Made by a program: the position numbers and the translations under genes. From Lysobacterales bacterium (GTDB lineage: Bacteria; Pseudomonadota; Gammaproteobacteria; Xanthomonadales; SZUA-36): a stretch of 39,247 nucleotides of DNA. Under the pieces are notes generated by a model. The model saw only the letters and a list, made by a program, of their open reading frames with translations, did no database searches and was not told the DNA's origin. This document shows, one piece after another, positions 15,563 through 24,326 of the stretch. The stretch spans positions 1-39,247 of the forward strand of contig JAKITK010000028.1 in the NCBI GenBank assembly GCA_021648125.1, read 5' to 3'. How positions within the stretch are numbered: position 1 is the stretch's first letter; each line of letters begins with the position of its first letter.

Positions 15563-15925
15563 TTAAATACTGAAAGAAGAACCGCAACCACAGGTTGTAG
15601 TTGCATTAGGGTTGCGGATAACAAAGCGCGAGCCTTGCAGGTTTTCTGTGTAGTCAACTTCTGCACCCTCGAGGTATTGCAGGCTCAGTGGATCAACCAG
15701 CATTTGTACACCGTCGTTTTTAATCACGATGTCATCGGCTTGCATATCTTCATCGAATGAAAAACCATACTGGAAACCGGAACAGCCGCCGCCGGATATG
15801 TACACTCGTAACTTAAGTTCCGGGTTTTTTTCTTCCAGGATTAGCTCCTGGACTTTGCGTGCGGCAGCGCTGGTCAGAATCAGCTCAGTTTCATCGTCAA
15901 TAGTATTTATTTGTAGGGTATCCAC
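15563..15925 (-). CDS. erpA: iron-sulfur cluster insertion protein ErpA
   Basis: The 120-residue A-type carrier has all three cysteines: Cys in [15 protein letters not shown] and the CGCGSSFSI ending. It carries Fe-S clusters to apoproteins such as those of isoprenoid synthesis. The N-terminal lead ([12 protein letters not shown]) is longer than in some homologues. The start is GTG at 15923-15925. A TAGAAT six bases before the GTG, with TTCACA 18 bases further upstream, looks like a promoter whose transcript would begin at or very near the start codon. nudC follows after six bases. Confidence 0.96.
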   Translation of the reverse strand: MDTLQINTIDDETELILTSAAARKVQELILEEKNPELKLRVYISGGGCSGFQYGFSFDEDMQADDIVIKNDGVQMLVDPLSLQYLEGAEVDYTENLQGSRFVIRNPNATTTCGCGSSFSI

Positions 15926-15959
15926 GGGCGTATTCTACGCCTTTTTATAGATTTGTGTG
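15926..15959 (-). promoter_or_regulatory. putative erpA promoter with very short leader
   Basis: On the minus strand TTCACA, an 18-base spacer and TAGAAT are followed by six bases and the GTG start of erpA. Transcription would start near the first base of the codon, giving a leaderless or nearly leaderless message. No Shine-Dalgarno sequence fits in the gap. Confidence 0.35.
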
Positions 15960-16002
15960 AATTGAGTATAAAAACCAGATCCACTGCTGTCTGCTGGTTT
16001 TG

Positions 16003-16701
16003 TTAAGGTCTATCGGTGATGATGTCTTGCCAGGCAAAGCTGGCCTGCACCCGGGACTTCTTTTCAGGTTTTAAGGTTATTTCCACGCTTTCGGGAATAA
16101 AATCTTGCGGTAAGGTCAGATAGCCCTCTACTTGTTGAAAATATTTGAAGCTAAACTTGGGTGATTGCGTGCTTTCCGGTTGCAATGATTGCCAATTTAG
16201 TAGTCCGGGTTGATTAGCCAGAGAACCACGCACCAATATCTGGATATCACCGCTGATGGTACGGGCCTTTTGCAGGTTTTGTGTCAGCGTGAGCCGGAAA
16301 TGAGCGACTCTATCCGATGCCGTTTGCTGGAGCATGAATTTGTTGATGGTTAGTCCTTCAAGTTTACCGCCGGCACCTGCCAGGCGGCGATAAAAAGCCA
16401 GCTCGCTGCTGATTTGAGCAATTTCGGATTGATATTCATTTTCAGTTTCCAAAAGACGGTTGTTCGCCCCTCGAATAATAGTGGATTGCTGTTCGAGCAG
16501 AATTTTTTCCGCTTTGAGTGATTGTATGTTTTGTTCAGATATTTCGAGTTGCTCTTCTATTTCACCGAGGCTATCAAGACTGCGGTGTAATTCAGGAATC
16601 GCAAAAAAGTAGGTGAGTACAGCACTCAGCACTGCTGTGAAAAGTATCAGCAATACATAGAATTTAAAAGGTTTAGGTCTGCTGCTGGTCGTATCGCTCA
16701 T
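16003..16701 (-). CDS. DUF6776-like coiled-coil membrane protein
   Basis: A protein of 232 residues from MSDTTSS. It has a transmembrane segment near residues 14-34 (YVLLILFTAVLSAVLTYFFA), a coiled coil over about 40-105 (EEQLEISEQNIQSLKAEK...), then a beta-rich periplasmic part starting FYRRLAGAGGKLEGL, a phrase typical of the family. A longer start at 16752 is rejected because a terminator for the upstream transcript sits inside it (16721-16740). The function is unknown. In Pseudomonas a homologous gene is remembered beside erpA and anmK, which matches the present neighbourhood. AGGTT about eight bases before the ATG is a weak ribosome site. Confidence 0.75.
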   Translation of the reverse strand: MSDTTSSRPKPFKFYVLLILFTAVLSAVLTYFFAIPELHRSLDSLGEIEEQLEISEQNIQSLKAEKILLEQQSTIIRGANNRLLETENEYQSEIAQISSELAFYRRLAGAGGKLEGLTINKFMLQQTASDRVAHFRLTLTQNLQKARTISGDIQILVRGSLANQPGLLNWQSLQPESTQSPKFSFKYFQQVEGYLTLPQDFIPESVEITLKPEKKSRVQASFAWQDIITDRP

Positions 16702-16714
16702 GCTCGCAACCTGA

Positions 16715-16742
16715 AGAATAAAAAAGCGGCCGAAGCCGCTGA
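16715..16742 (-). terminator. rho-independent terminator after cysQ
   Basis: On the minus strand AGCGGC-TTCG-GCCGCT is a perfect six-pair stem with an extra-stable TTCG loop, followed by TTTTTTA. It ends the transcript of cysQ, whose stop is at 16908, and lies just before the DUF6776-like start. Confidence 0.9.
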
Positions 16743-16907
16743 GTCCCCACACCGTTTTTGCTCTTGTTGTGATTTATTATTATAGTTATTCCGTCAAATG
16801 ATGAGGATTAAAGCGGACATCTCTCATTTGCTGCTGAATTTATACATCCTCAGGCCGCTGAGGTCAAGGACATACTGCAAAGACCAGAGTAAAAACTCGG
16901 GTAAAGA

Positions 16908-17765
16908 CTATTTATCAAGGGCGTCCATATGGGTAGAACCCGTTGGTACAAAAGCTGACCAGTTAACCGTGCTGTCACCTAATACCAAGAACTCCGGATT
17001 GAGCAGGGTCTCGCGCTGATTGTAATCCAGCGGCGTGTTGTCGGTACGCACTACCTTGCCACCGGCAGCTTCAACAATGGCTTGTGCTGCCCCGGTATCC
17101 CATTCCATGGTTGGCCCCAGGCGCGGATATAGATCGGCTTGTCCGGATGCCACTAGGCAGAATTTAAGCGAACTACCCATTGATGTCAGTGCATGCGAGC
17201 CGAGGTTTTCCAAATAGGCGGTAACACGCGGGCTAGCATGTGAGCGACTGCCGACCACAATCGGCGGGGATGCGGGTGGCAGGCGTACCTGGATGGATTT
17301 TTCCTCGGCATCCAGCGAGCGTAAAAATGCACCTTCGAGCGTACTTCCGGAATAACAGTAGTTTGTAACCGGTACCTGAACTATGCCTAGAATAGGGCGA
17401 CCCTTATCGATCAATGCGATATTTACTGTGAATTCACCGTTGCGCTTGATAAATTCTTTGGTGCCATCGAGTGGATCCACCAGCCAATAGCGCTGCCACT
17501 GTCGACGAGTTGCGGTATCAATGCCGGTGGACTCTTCCGATAGGACAGGCCAATCGGGGGTGAGTTTTTCCAGTGCAGCAACGATAACATTATGGCTTGC
17601 CAAATCTGCTCTTGTTAACGGGCTGTCATCACTTTTAGTAACGATACCGAGGTCGTCTTCATCATAGATTTCTAGTATCGCCAAGCCTGCGGTATCAGCG
17701 ATACCCACACAGGCAAGGCGCAATTGACGGATTTTATCTTTACTCAAGGTATTCGGTGCATTCAT
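16908..17765 (-). CDS. cysQ: 3'(2'),5'-bisphosphate nucleotidase CysQ
   Basis: A protein of 286 residues from MNAPNT; an in-frame upstream start would run into nudE. The inositol monophosphatase superfamily metal sites are visible: VLSEES near residue 85, DPLDGTKEFIKRNGEFTVNI near 110-130 (the CysQ version of DPxDGT), and EWDTGAAQAIVEAAGG near 235. It hydrolyses 3'-phosphoadenosine 5'-phosphate left from sulfate assimilation. It lies ten bases after nudE and has a strong terminator downstream. GAGAAGTGAAG upstream of the ATG provides a ribosome site. Confidence 0.93.
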   Translation of the reverse strand: MNAPNTLSKDKIRQLRLACVGIADTAGLAILEIYDEDDLGIVTKSDDSPLTRADLASHNVIVAALEKLTPDWPVLSEESTGIDTATRRQWQRYWLVDPLDGTKEFIKRNGEFTVNIALIDKGRPILGIVQVPVTNYCYSGSTLEGAFLRSLDAEEKSIQVRLPPASPPIVVGSRSHASPRVTAYLENLGSHALTSMGSSLKFCLVASGQADLYPRLGPTMEWDTGAAQAIVEAAGGKVVRTDNTPLDYNQRETLLNPEFLVLGDSTVNWSAFVPTGSTHMDALDK

Positions 17766-17775
17766 ATTTAAGGCT

Positions 17776-18375
17776 TCACTTCTCGTTGTTGTTTTTATAA
17801 GTATCTGGGGGCGAGTTGTCTGCAGGCTGCCAGCGGCCTTCGAGGAAATCTCGGGCCAGATAAAGTGCCGCCAGTGAGCGTCCTTCACTACAGTCACTGC
17901 GATTCACCAGATTACCGATATCGGCCAGCGGCCATTGCAGGGTTTCAATTTCTTCAGGTTCGTCGCCCGGTAGGGATTCGCGGTAGAGATCCCGTGCGAG
18001 CACGATATGGGTATGGTGGGTCATATAGCCGGGAGCCAGACTCAGGGAGGTGAGATAATCGAGCTTAGCGGCACCAAAACCGGCTTCTTCTTTTAATTCG
18101 CGGTTGGCAGCATCAAATATAGATTCGCCTGGCTCCAACCCGCCTTTTGGCAATCCCACTTCATAGGCATGGATGCCGGCGGCATATTCACGAATCAGTA
18201 AAATGTTATCAGTATCAATAACGGGCACTACAATCACAGCACCAACATCACCTGTGACCAGCCGTTCGAACTGGCGTTTTTCACCATTGGAAAATTCCAG
18301 CGATAGTTGTTCAATATTAAACAAGCGACTGGGTTTGATGCGCTTGATAGCATGGATTTTAGGCAGAGTGGACAT
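17776..18375 (-). CDS. nudE: ADP compounds hydrolase NudE
   Basis: A 199-residue NUDIX protein from ATG 18373-18375, which overlaps the last base of the preceding stop (TGATG). The Nudix box is GGLEPGESIFDAANRELKEE followed by AGF, and the lead IREYAAGIHAYEVGLPKGG is typical of NudE, which acts on ADP-ribose, Ap3A and NADH. It sits between two inositol-monophosphatase-family genes, hisN-like upstream and cysQ downstream, and all three look co-transcribed. Nothing is missing compared with the family. Confidence 0.93.
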   Translation of the reverse strand: MSTLPKIHAIKRIKPSRLFNIEQLSLEFSNGEKRQFERLVTGDVGAVIVVPVIDTDNILLIREYAAGIHAYEVGLPKGGLEPGESIFDAANRELKEEAGFGAAKLDYLTSLSLAPGYMTHHTHIVLARDLYRESLPGDEPEEIETLQWPLADIGNLVNRSDCSEGRSLAALYLARDFLEGRWQPADNSPPDTYKNNNEK

Positions 18376-19184
18376 CAATAATCCAAGCGCTTGAGTAGTT
18401 GATTATGTGATTTTCCGTTGCTTGCCAGCAAGGAACTGGTGTTCAGGTTAACTGGCTGGCCATGCAGGTCGCTGACTTGACCGCCAGCTTCTTCAATAAT
18501 AATGGTAAGTGCGGCGATATCAAGAATATTGAGGTCAGACTCAATCACGATTTCCAGTTGTCCGGCTGCCAGTCGATGGTAATGATAAAAATCCCCGTAG
18601 CCACGGGTTTTACCACAGCCACTGAGCACTTCACCCAATGCCTGCCAGCTTGAACTGGTGGCGATCGAACTAAGGTTTCCGGTCGACACGGTGCTTTCCT
18701 CAAGGGCGCTGATATCGCTTACTTGTATGGCTTTATCGTTCAAGTAGGCGCCCTCTCCGCGCAATGCCCAGGCCAGTTCATTCATAACTGGGGCGCAACT
18801 CACACCCAACACCAATTTGCCTTTCAGCATCAAGGCGATCTGCACAGAGAAAAAACCGTAACCGCGAACAAAACTCTTGGTGCCGTCGATGGGATCTACC
18901 AGCCAGAGAAAATCCGAGTCGGCGTGAATGCGTCCATGCTCCTCGCCGTAAATATCATGCTCGGGCCAGTCACCGAGAATAATATTACGAATCGCAGTCT
19001 CAGCCTCACGATCGGCTACTGTTACCGGACTTTGGTCGGACTTAATCTCAATTGCTAACGAATCCGACTGCGCCAGCTGATAATAGTGGCTGGCAATCTT
19101 GCTGGCCGCACGGGACGCTTTTAAGGCTGTCTGTAGATAGGGATAGTATGAATTAGCGCTGGTTTTTTTTAGCTTTGGGTTCAT
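18375..19184 (-). CDS. inositol monophosphatase-family phosphatase (histidinol-phosphatase-like)
   Basis: A protein of 269 residues from MNPKLKK; the longer frame from 19361 runs inside gspN and is rejected. Metal-binding motifs are YGEEHG near residue 90 and DPIDGTKSFVRGYGFFSVQI near 110, and a final LDIAALTIIIEEAGG. The sequence type (GEEHG with DPIDGTKSF) is closest to HisN-type histidinol-phosphate phosphatases, but substrates in this superfamily cannot be fixed by eye. It is followed directly by nudE with a one-base overlap. It differs clearly from cysQ two genes downstream. Confidence 0.85.
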   Translation of the reverse strand: MNPKLKKTSANSYYPYLQTALKASRAASKIASHYYQLAQSDSLAIEIKSDQSPVTVADREAETAIRNIILGDWPEHDIYGEEHGRIHADSDFLWLVDPIDGTKSFVRGYGFFSVQIALMLKGKLVLGVSCAPVMNELAWALRGEGAYLNDKAIQVSDISALEESTVSTGNLSSIATSSSWQALGEVLSGCGKTRGYGDFYHYHRLAAGQLEIVIESDLNILDIAALTIIIEEAGGQVSDLHGQPVNLNTSSLLASNGKSHNQLLKRLDY

Positions 19185-19197
19185 GGGAATGCTCGGG

Positions 19198-20001
19198 TTA
19201 ATCACCGGGAGACAGCAGGCCTTCAAATTGCAGCCGGTAGGAACCGTCGGCTGCAACTTCGCCGGCCTTGCGCAAAAATCGGTTGATATCTGACCTTCCG
19301 GGAGAAGCACGCGCCACACAATCGAGTTGGTACTGGCGACCATCGGTTGTAATGGTGCCATTTAATTGCAGATCGGTATCACCACGGTTGCTGAATGTAA
19401 TCACAATTTCACGGCTGCTATCGGATTCTGCTGATGGCTTGCCGGTAACTGGGTTCAGGGTGCTGATATCGAAACGAATATCACCCAGGCTAAGCTCTAA
19501 TAAACCATTCAAGCCGGCATCTTGCCAATCCATCACGCCGTTGGCTGCCGGACTTCCTTGTTTGCTGACTTCAAGCTGGGAAAAATCGAAACTGATTTTT
19601 CCGTGAGCGAATAAGAGCGGAGCAAGGCCTTGTAAATTAAGCCAGCTGGCAGGAAAGTGACCATTTAAATCGTTACTGGATACCAACTCGCGCTGAGCGT
19701 TAAATGAGCCCTGTGCTTGCATCTGTGGCCCGCTTGCTTGAAAACTGACATCGGTGGCCGCGGGAGCAATACTAAAACCCCCTATCTGCCAGCTGAGTTT
19801 GCCGATATCGATGCCCTGCCAGCGAGCCTGGCCTGCGCTGCCATCGTGCAGCCTGCCTTTTAACAATCCAAGCTGTAGCGAAGAGCCTTGCTTTTCGAGC
19901 AAGTTTCCGAGCAGGCTGGCGGGTGTAAACCATGCAAGTCCGATAAGCAAAGCCAACAGCAGCAAGAGTGTGATCACTAGTCGGGATAGTAGTTTACGCA
20001 T
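19198..20001 (-). CDS. gspN: type II secretion system protein GspN
   Basis: The 267-residue protein begins with a signal/anchor (LLSRLVITLLLLLALLIGLA) and has the GspN run TPASLLGNLLEKQG...GLLKGRLHDGSAGQARWQGI, then QLDCVARAS near the end. GspN is an accessory inner-membrane protein of type II secretion. It is the last gene of the gspG-to-gspN block, 57 bases after gspM. The following IMPase gene starts 13 bases downstream and may be read on the same transcript. Confidence 0.85.
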   Translation of the reverse strand: MRKLLSRLVITLLLLLALLIGLAWFTPASLLGNLLEKQGSSLQLGLLKGRLHDGSAGQARWQGIDIGKLSWQIGGFSIAPAATDVSFQASGPQMQAQGSFNAQRELVSSNDLNGHFPASWLNLQGLAPLLFAHGKISFDFSQLEVSKQGSPAANGVMDWQDAGLNGLLELSLGDIRFDISTLNPVTGKPSAESDSSREIVITFSNRGDTDLQLNGTITTDGRQYQLDCVARASPGRSDINRFLRKAGEVAADGSYRLQFEGLLSPGD

Positions 20002-20058
20002 TTTTGGATAAACCTCTGGGGTTGATGTCGAAGAAGGATGATGCCTGCATAGCTTGTG

Positions 20059-20556
20059 TTATTGCTCTCTGAGACTGATGCGGGCGTTGACCGCGCCGCT
20101 GGTTTTTTTAGAAACTTTATTTATGCTGGCGCTTTCTATACGAATAGAGTATTTGCCCTCGATGACTTCCAGCCATGTAATCAGTTTATCAAAATTAGCG
20201 TTTTCCAGCCAAACCTGAACTTGTTTATCGGTATCGGGTTCAATTCGTTTTAAAGCGGCTGCCAGGCCAGCTGCACGAGCGCTTTCATCGGTTATCTGCA
20301 GCAAGGAGCGGTTGCCACGCGCCGCTGTGCTGTTAGCAGTTTGCGGTGACTTACCGGCGGCCTTTGCCTGTGCCGCGATTTGAGTTATTTCAACGAGCTG
20401 CTGCCCACGCGCATGAATTTGTGTCTGCAGACTATCTTTGTTTTGCTGATAAGGCAGCCATACAAAGGCCCACAAAATTACAGCAAGCAAGGCTATAGAA
20501 CCACCCAGAATTAACTGTTGTTCCCGTTGTTGCAAGTCTTGCCACCAGGTTTTCAT
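20059..20556 (-). CDS. gspM: type II secretion system protein GspM
   Basis: The 165-residue bitopic protein opens MKTWWQDLQQREQQLILGGS, with a membrane segment near residues 17-34, a short coiled coil (KDSLQTQIHARGQQL) and a ferredoxin-like C-terminal domain (LAAALKRIEPDTDKQVQVWL followed by ENANFDKLITWL). GspM partners GspL in the inner-membrane platform. It overlaps gspL by four bases, indicating coupled translation. Length is normal. Confidence 0.9.
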   Translation of the reverse strand: MKTWWQDLQQREQQLILGGSIALLAVILWAFVWLPYQQNKDSLQTQIHARGQQLVEITQIAAQAKAAGKSPQTANSTAARGNRSLLQITDESARAAGLAAALKRIEPDTDKQVQVWLENANFDKLITWLEVIEGKYSIRIESASINKVSKKTSGAVNARISLREQ

Positions 20557-21779
20557 TGGCTGGAATCCTCTAATAGCAGGCGAGCATCCACCCCAAGTTT
20601 GCCCAGGCTGGCGGACGAGAGGATTGCCACACCGTCTTTCTCACGAATACGCATCGCCAGAGCTTCAAGCTCGCCAATGTTGGCAGCATGCAGGTTAACT
20701 TCCAGTTTGTTATTCCGATAATCAAGCGAGTTAATTTGCACCGCAGCTTGTGGTTTGAGTGCGCCAGCAAGCTCGTTCATGCGTGTAAGAAAACCACTGC
20801 TGAGGTTTTTCCCTCCACCGAGCAAGGCCAGTTGCTGGCGAGCCTGAATCATCGGGTCTTCAATTCTCTGCACCTTGGGAAAAGCTTCCCGGAAGGTCTT
20901 TTCTATGGCACTGTTGAGGTTTTCTAGTTGTTTGTTATCGCGATAGATATCTACAAAGGCAGTAATAATAAATAAGCTCAGAGCTATCCCCAGTAGAACC
21001 AGTGACCGGTACCAGCCCGGCTGACCTGATTGTTGGGCATTCCTACGAAACTCACCGCTTAGCAGGTTGATGCCAGCGCCTATGATAGGTTTTTTCTCGA
21101 GAATGAGCGTCTCAACTTCAAGCGCAGAAATATCTCCAAGCTCAGACTCTAGCAGGATTGCCTGATGACCATCGCTTGCTATTAGTAACTTTGTAACTGC
21201 CGGCTCGTTTTGTTCTCGCAAAAACAGCGGCAGCCAGTCAGCCAGCTGCGTGGTTGGCATTGCTGTTCCCTGATGGGTGTCCCAGCGTAGCAATACTCGT
21301 TCAGTATCAGGCTGTTTGCTCAATATTAGCGTGCCGGGCACAGGGACTGGTAAAGTGAAAGTATCGGCGATTGCCTGCTGAGGCTGTATTCCCAGAGACT
21401 CTAATTGATCGAGACAGGTGTGCAGGAATTGGCGCTCAACTGCAGCGATATCAACTTTTCCAGTCGCCAGGTTGCGTTGGCTCACTATCTGCAGTTTTGC
21501 CGGGTCGCAGGCCAGTTGCTCTTCGATGGCGAAGGGTGCTGCCAGCCGAATTTGGGCGGTTTGCTTGGCGGGTATGTCCACGCTAGTTAACAGCACATCT
21601 TCACTGGGCAGTACTAGCACAATGCGGTCAGACTCTATCAGGCTGGCTGCGGCTTGTTGCAATTGCCCGGTGGTACCGTATTGCAAAGCTGCTTCATCAG
21701 TAGACCAACACCAGCTTTTTGCAGGTTCTGGTGTCCCTGCAGCGCTGGCAGTAGCATATATATAGAGCACTGGTTTCAT
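20553..21779 (-). CDS. gspL: type II secretion system protein GspL
   Basis: The 408-residue protein has a cytoplasmic actin-like domain over about 1-240 (LVLPSEDVLLTSVDIPAK, AAPFAIEEQLACDP), a NLLSGEF phrase before a single membrane segment near 260-280 (LVLLGIALSLFIITAFVDIY), and a periplasmic ferredoxin-like end. GspL links the assembly ATPase GspE to the platform. GspE itself is not in the window. The gene lies 33 bases after gspK. Confidence 0.92.
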   Translation of the reverse strand: MKPVLYIYATASAAGTPEPAKSWCWSTDEAALQYGTTGQLQQAAASLIESDRIVLVLPSEDVLLTSVDIPAKQTAQIRLAAPFAIEEQLACDPAKLQIVSQRNLATGKVDIAAVERQFLHTCLDQLESLGIQPQQAIADTFTLPVPVPGTLILSKQPDTERVLLRWDTHQGTAMPTTQLADWLPLFLREQNEPAVTKLLIASDGHQAILLESELGDISALEVETLILEKKPIIGAGINLLSGEFRRNAQQSGQPGWYRSLVLLGIALSLFIITAFVDIYRDNKQLENLNSAIEKTFREAFPKVQRIEDPMIQARQQLALLGGGKNLSSGFLTRMNELAGALKPQAAVQINSLDYRNNKLEVNLHAANIGELEALAMRIREKDGVAILSSASLGKLGVDARLLLEDSSQ

Positions 21780-21812
21780 CTGATTTTTTTTGTACTCTCT
21801 GTACTCTATTAA

Positions 21813-22766
21813 CTACTGAATTATGCGCCGGCGATGTATTACATGATAAACGCTGCCACTGCGTTGTAACAAGGTCTCGAACAGGCTGATTTCTCCATCC
21901 ATCTGGATTTCAGCCAGCGCGCGGTAATTATAACTGCGAATCGACAGGCCGCGCGGGTCTATATTGATGTTTTCGAATACCTGTAGTTGTAAAAAGGTGG
22001 ATAGGGAGCGAAAGCCACCGCCTCGCTGACGGATCACACGATTAATCATCTGGCGAGTTATACCATCGGCTAATGACAGCAAAACCTCTGCCGTTGCGGT
22101 ATTGATATTAATGCCGCTGCTAGCTTGCGGGTTTGCGCTCACATAGTTTTTGATTCTCTGCCAATTTGCCGTATCCACAGCAGGCAGGATTCGCAGTTCG
22201 GAAATGTGGCTGAGCATTTGGTTAGCAGCCAACCCGGGTGGTTGACGATTCCGGTATATATTGTCTTCGGCGCCCTGGGGTTGTGGCGAGGTATCTGCAT
22301 CCAGCCAGTCGAGTAATTGGTCGGCAATGGAGGGGTTAAGCTGTAAAACTACCAGCAGACGCCGGAAGCGTTCCAGTGCCAGCGGGTTAACCGCACCATC
22401 AACATCCAGCAGGCTGTTGAGGTTAAAGCGCCCGTCAAGATCGCTCAGCGTTCCACTGATTGTTCCGCCAGATACCTGGGTCAGCGGTAACTGCTGGTAC
22501 CAGATATCTTCAAGTCCATCAAAAGCGGCGCCGCTGGAAGTATTTTGATCTCTCTGGATCAGGCTGATGGCCCAGTCCTCCATGCCCATGGCCAGTTGCT
22601 GGGCCTGGCCGCTGCGGATGAGAATACTGCTCTTGCGCATATCGAGTTGGCCGGTTTCGATGGCGCTTATGGCCAGTACCGCTGCCAGTACTGTTATTGC
22701 TAATGCAATTAACAGGGCAGCTCCTCGTTGCTTGCCGGATTGTTTTATGGGAGTGTTTAAGTGCAT
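21813..22766 (-). CDS. gspK: type II secretion minor pseudopilin GspK
   Basis: The 317-residue protein has a prepilin cleavage site after KQRG (AALLIALAITVLAAVLAISA) without the usual glutamate at position 5, as is normal for GspK at the pseudopilus tip. Later comes the helix-hairpin-helix-like part: DLDGRFNLNSLL, LLDWLDAD and ININTATAEVLLSL. GspK forms the tip trimer with GspI and GspJ, both encoded next door. Its start shares one base with the gspJ stop (TAATG). Confidence 0.92.
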   Translation of the reverse strand: MHLNTPIKQSGKQRGAALLIALAITVLAAVLAISAIETGQLDMRKSSILIRSGQAQQLAMGMEDWAISLIQRDQNTSSGAAFDGLEDIWYQQLPLTQVSGGTISGTLSDLDGRFNLNSLLDVDGAVNPLALERFRRLLVVLQLNPSIADQLLDWLDADTSPQPQGAEDNIYRNRQPPGLAANQMLSHISELRILPAVDTANWQRIKNYVSANPQASSGININTATAEVLLSLADGITRQMINRVIRQRGGGFRSLSTFLQLQVFENINIDPRGLSIRSYNYRALAEIQMDGEISLFETLLQRSGSVYHVIHRRRIIQ

Positions 22767-23392
22767 TATGTGCGCCGGCCGGGTAGCTCAACCACCCGCC
22801 TTATTTCACCAAAACCCCTGATCTGCAGTCGTAATTGCACCGCATCTGGTAACCGACGTCCTTGTTGTGTACTGTTCCACTGCGAGCGCCAGTTACCTTT
22901 GTCATCGCGGTAGCGAAAATCCACAAGCTCAACATTCTCCAACAGTCTGGAGTGGGCCATAGGCGGATTGCTGGAGAGACGGTCTGGAAGCGACCATGCG
23001 CGCCGACTGAGTAGTGGTTGTTGCCATTGCCAGTGTATCGGTCGTTCTTCGCTCAGCGGCTGCTGTAGCAACGAATTACCAGACAGGGTGACTAGTCGCA
23101 ATTGTCGGCTGTCGCCGCTAAAGGCGGGCAGTAGCGTGTTTTCAGTTCGCAGTGAACGATTAACCACCTGAATTAAGTCTCGTTCCATGCGGCTAACGGC
23201 CCACTGTATATCTGCCAGCTGACTGGAAGCCTCTCGTTGAAGTTGGAGGGCACGATTGAGGCTGTTCAGGCCAGTATAGCCGGCGGTAACAATCAGAGAG
23301 AATATGCTCAGTGCAACCAGCAGCTCCAACAGGGTAAAGCCCCCATTTGTCGAATGCCGGGAAAATTTAAGCTTGTTGGCGATAGTACTCAT
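22766..23392 (-). CDS. gspJ: type II secretion minor pseudopilin GspJ
   Basis: The 208-residue prepilin has the cleavage phrase NGG-FTLLELLVALSIFSLIV near residue 17 with the glutamate at +5. Typical GspJ features follow: QWAVSRMERDLIQVVNRSLR and PDAVQLRLQIRGFG near the end. It is a tip component of the pseudopilus with GspK and GspI. It overlaps gspI by four bases. Confidence 0.92.
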   Translation of the reverse strand: MSTIANKLKFSRHSTNGGFTLLELLVALSIFSLIVTAGYTGLNSLNRALQLQREASSQLADIQWAVSRMERDLIQVVNRSLRTENTLLPAFSGDSRQLRLVTLSGNSLLQQPLSEERPIHWQWQQPLLSRRAWSLPDRLSSNPPMAHSRLLENVELVDFRYRDDKGNWRSQWNSTQQGRRLPDAVQLRLQIRGFGEIRRVVELPGRRT

Positions 23393-23778
23393 CGGCGATT
23401 TTCGCGCAAGCTAAAACCGGTTTCTGCAAGCACCAGCTGTTGGTGTGCAGAATCTGCATAAACTTGCACATCCAGCCGTAAAAGTAAGGGGTCGGATGCA
23501 GCGGCGGCATTTAACAACCAATACCAGTTTTGTTGACCCATTTTTTCAATCCCGCTGGTTTCACCGGGAGGGTGGCTGGCAGCAAGCCGAAATTCCGTGA
23601 TCACATTTTGCGCCACCCAATGCGCCAGAGTTTGCTGTTGTAATTGCTGCAACTGGTTGACCTGTTTTGAACCGGTGGAGGCTAATGCCAATAAAGCGAT
23701 GCCGATAACGACCATTGCAATCAGCACTTCCAGCAGAGTAAATCCACGCACTGGCAACTTAAGTGTTGATATCTTCAC
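23389..23778 (-). CDS. gspI: type II secretion minor pseudopilin GspI
   Basis: The 129-residue prepilin carries VRG-FTLLEVLIAMVVIGIALL near residue 11, then WVAQNVITEFRLA and NWYWLLNAAAASDP...LRLDVQVY, which is the GspI pattern (W..AxNxxxExR). It starts assembly of the pseudopilus tip. It overlaps both neighbours by four bases. Confidence 0.92.
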   Translation of the reverse strand: MKISTLKLPVRGFTLLEVLIAMVVIGIALLALASTGSKQVNQLQQLQQQTLAHWVAQNVITEFRLAASHPPGETSGIEKMGQQNWYWLLNAAAASDPLLLRLDVQVYADSAHQQLVLAETGFSLRENRR

Positions 23779-24293
23779 AAGCTCTGTTCGATGTTTATGC
23801 GTTTATCGCCGGCACTGATCAGCCGTAAGCCGGAAATTTTACGCGCCTGTGAGCTGATGTATAAATCAAACAAAGGCAGTTGACCATCCGCCATGCAAAT
23901 GAGTCGGGGTTGTTGCTTTGCCGGATTTAGTTCCCGGTTTAGACTTTCCGCCAGTCCATTGATTCTAAGTTCAAGATCCCAGTCCGCACTCCATTCGCGC
24001 GGCCGGTACAGGCGAGTGTTGTTGGCGGCGGCAAACCATTGTTGGTTAGATCGATACCAGAATTGATAACCACGATCATTTACACTGATGGCGCGTATTT
24101 GCCCAAGTAAAAAAGCATCCTGACAGTGCTGTTCAACCAGTGCTGCAAAACGCTGGGCATCCTCTTGTAGCTGGTCATCGTTACGCTGACTGAAACTTAA
24201 AATAACCAAGCTTGTAAGGCTGGCAGTAATTACTAGGACCACCAGGATTTCCAGCAGTGTCATTCCGCGTTGTGCATGAGGAGAGCAGGTCAC
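23775..24293 (-). CDS. gspH: type II secretion minor pseudopilin GspH
   Basis: The 172-residue prepilin shows QRG-MTLLEILVVLVITASLTS near residue 9, then DAQRFAALVEQHCQDAFLLG and an Ile-Gly-rich ending. GspH sits between the tip and the main pilin. It overlaps gspI by four bases and lies 33 bases after gspG. Confidence 0.9.
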   Translation of the reverse strand: MTCSPHAQRGMTLLEILVVLVITASLTSLVILSFSQRNDDQLQEDAQRFAALVEQHCQDAFLLGQIRAISVNDRGYQFWYRSNQQWFAAANNTRLYRPREWSADWDLELRINGLAESLNRELNPAKQQPRLICMADGQLPLFDLYISSQARKISGLRLISAGDKRINIEQSL

Positions 24294-24326
24294 TGGATGT
24301 GGGCTTCTGTTAACGGCACTCAGAAA

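Noticed and set aside
18375-19361. Longer start of the IMPase-family gene at 19361
   Set aside because: It would overlap gspN by over 150 bases, and its first 59 residues do not resemble the family; ATG 19182-19184 fits.
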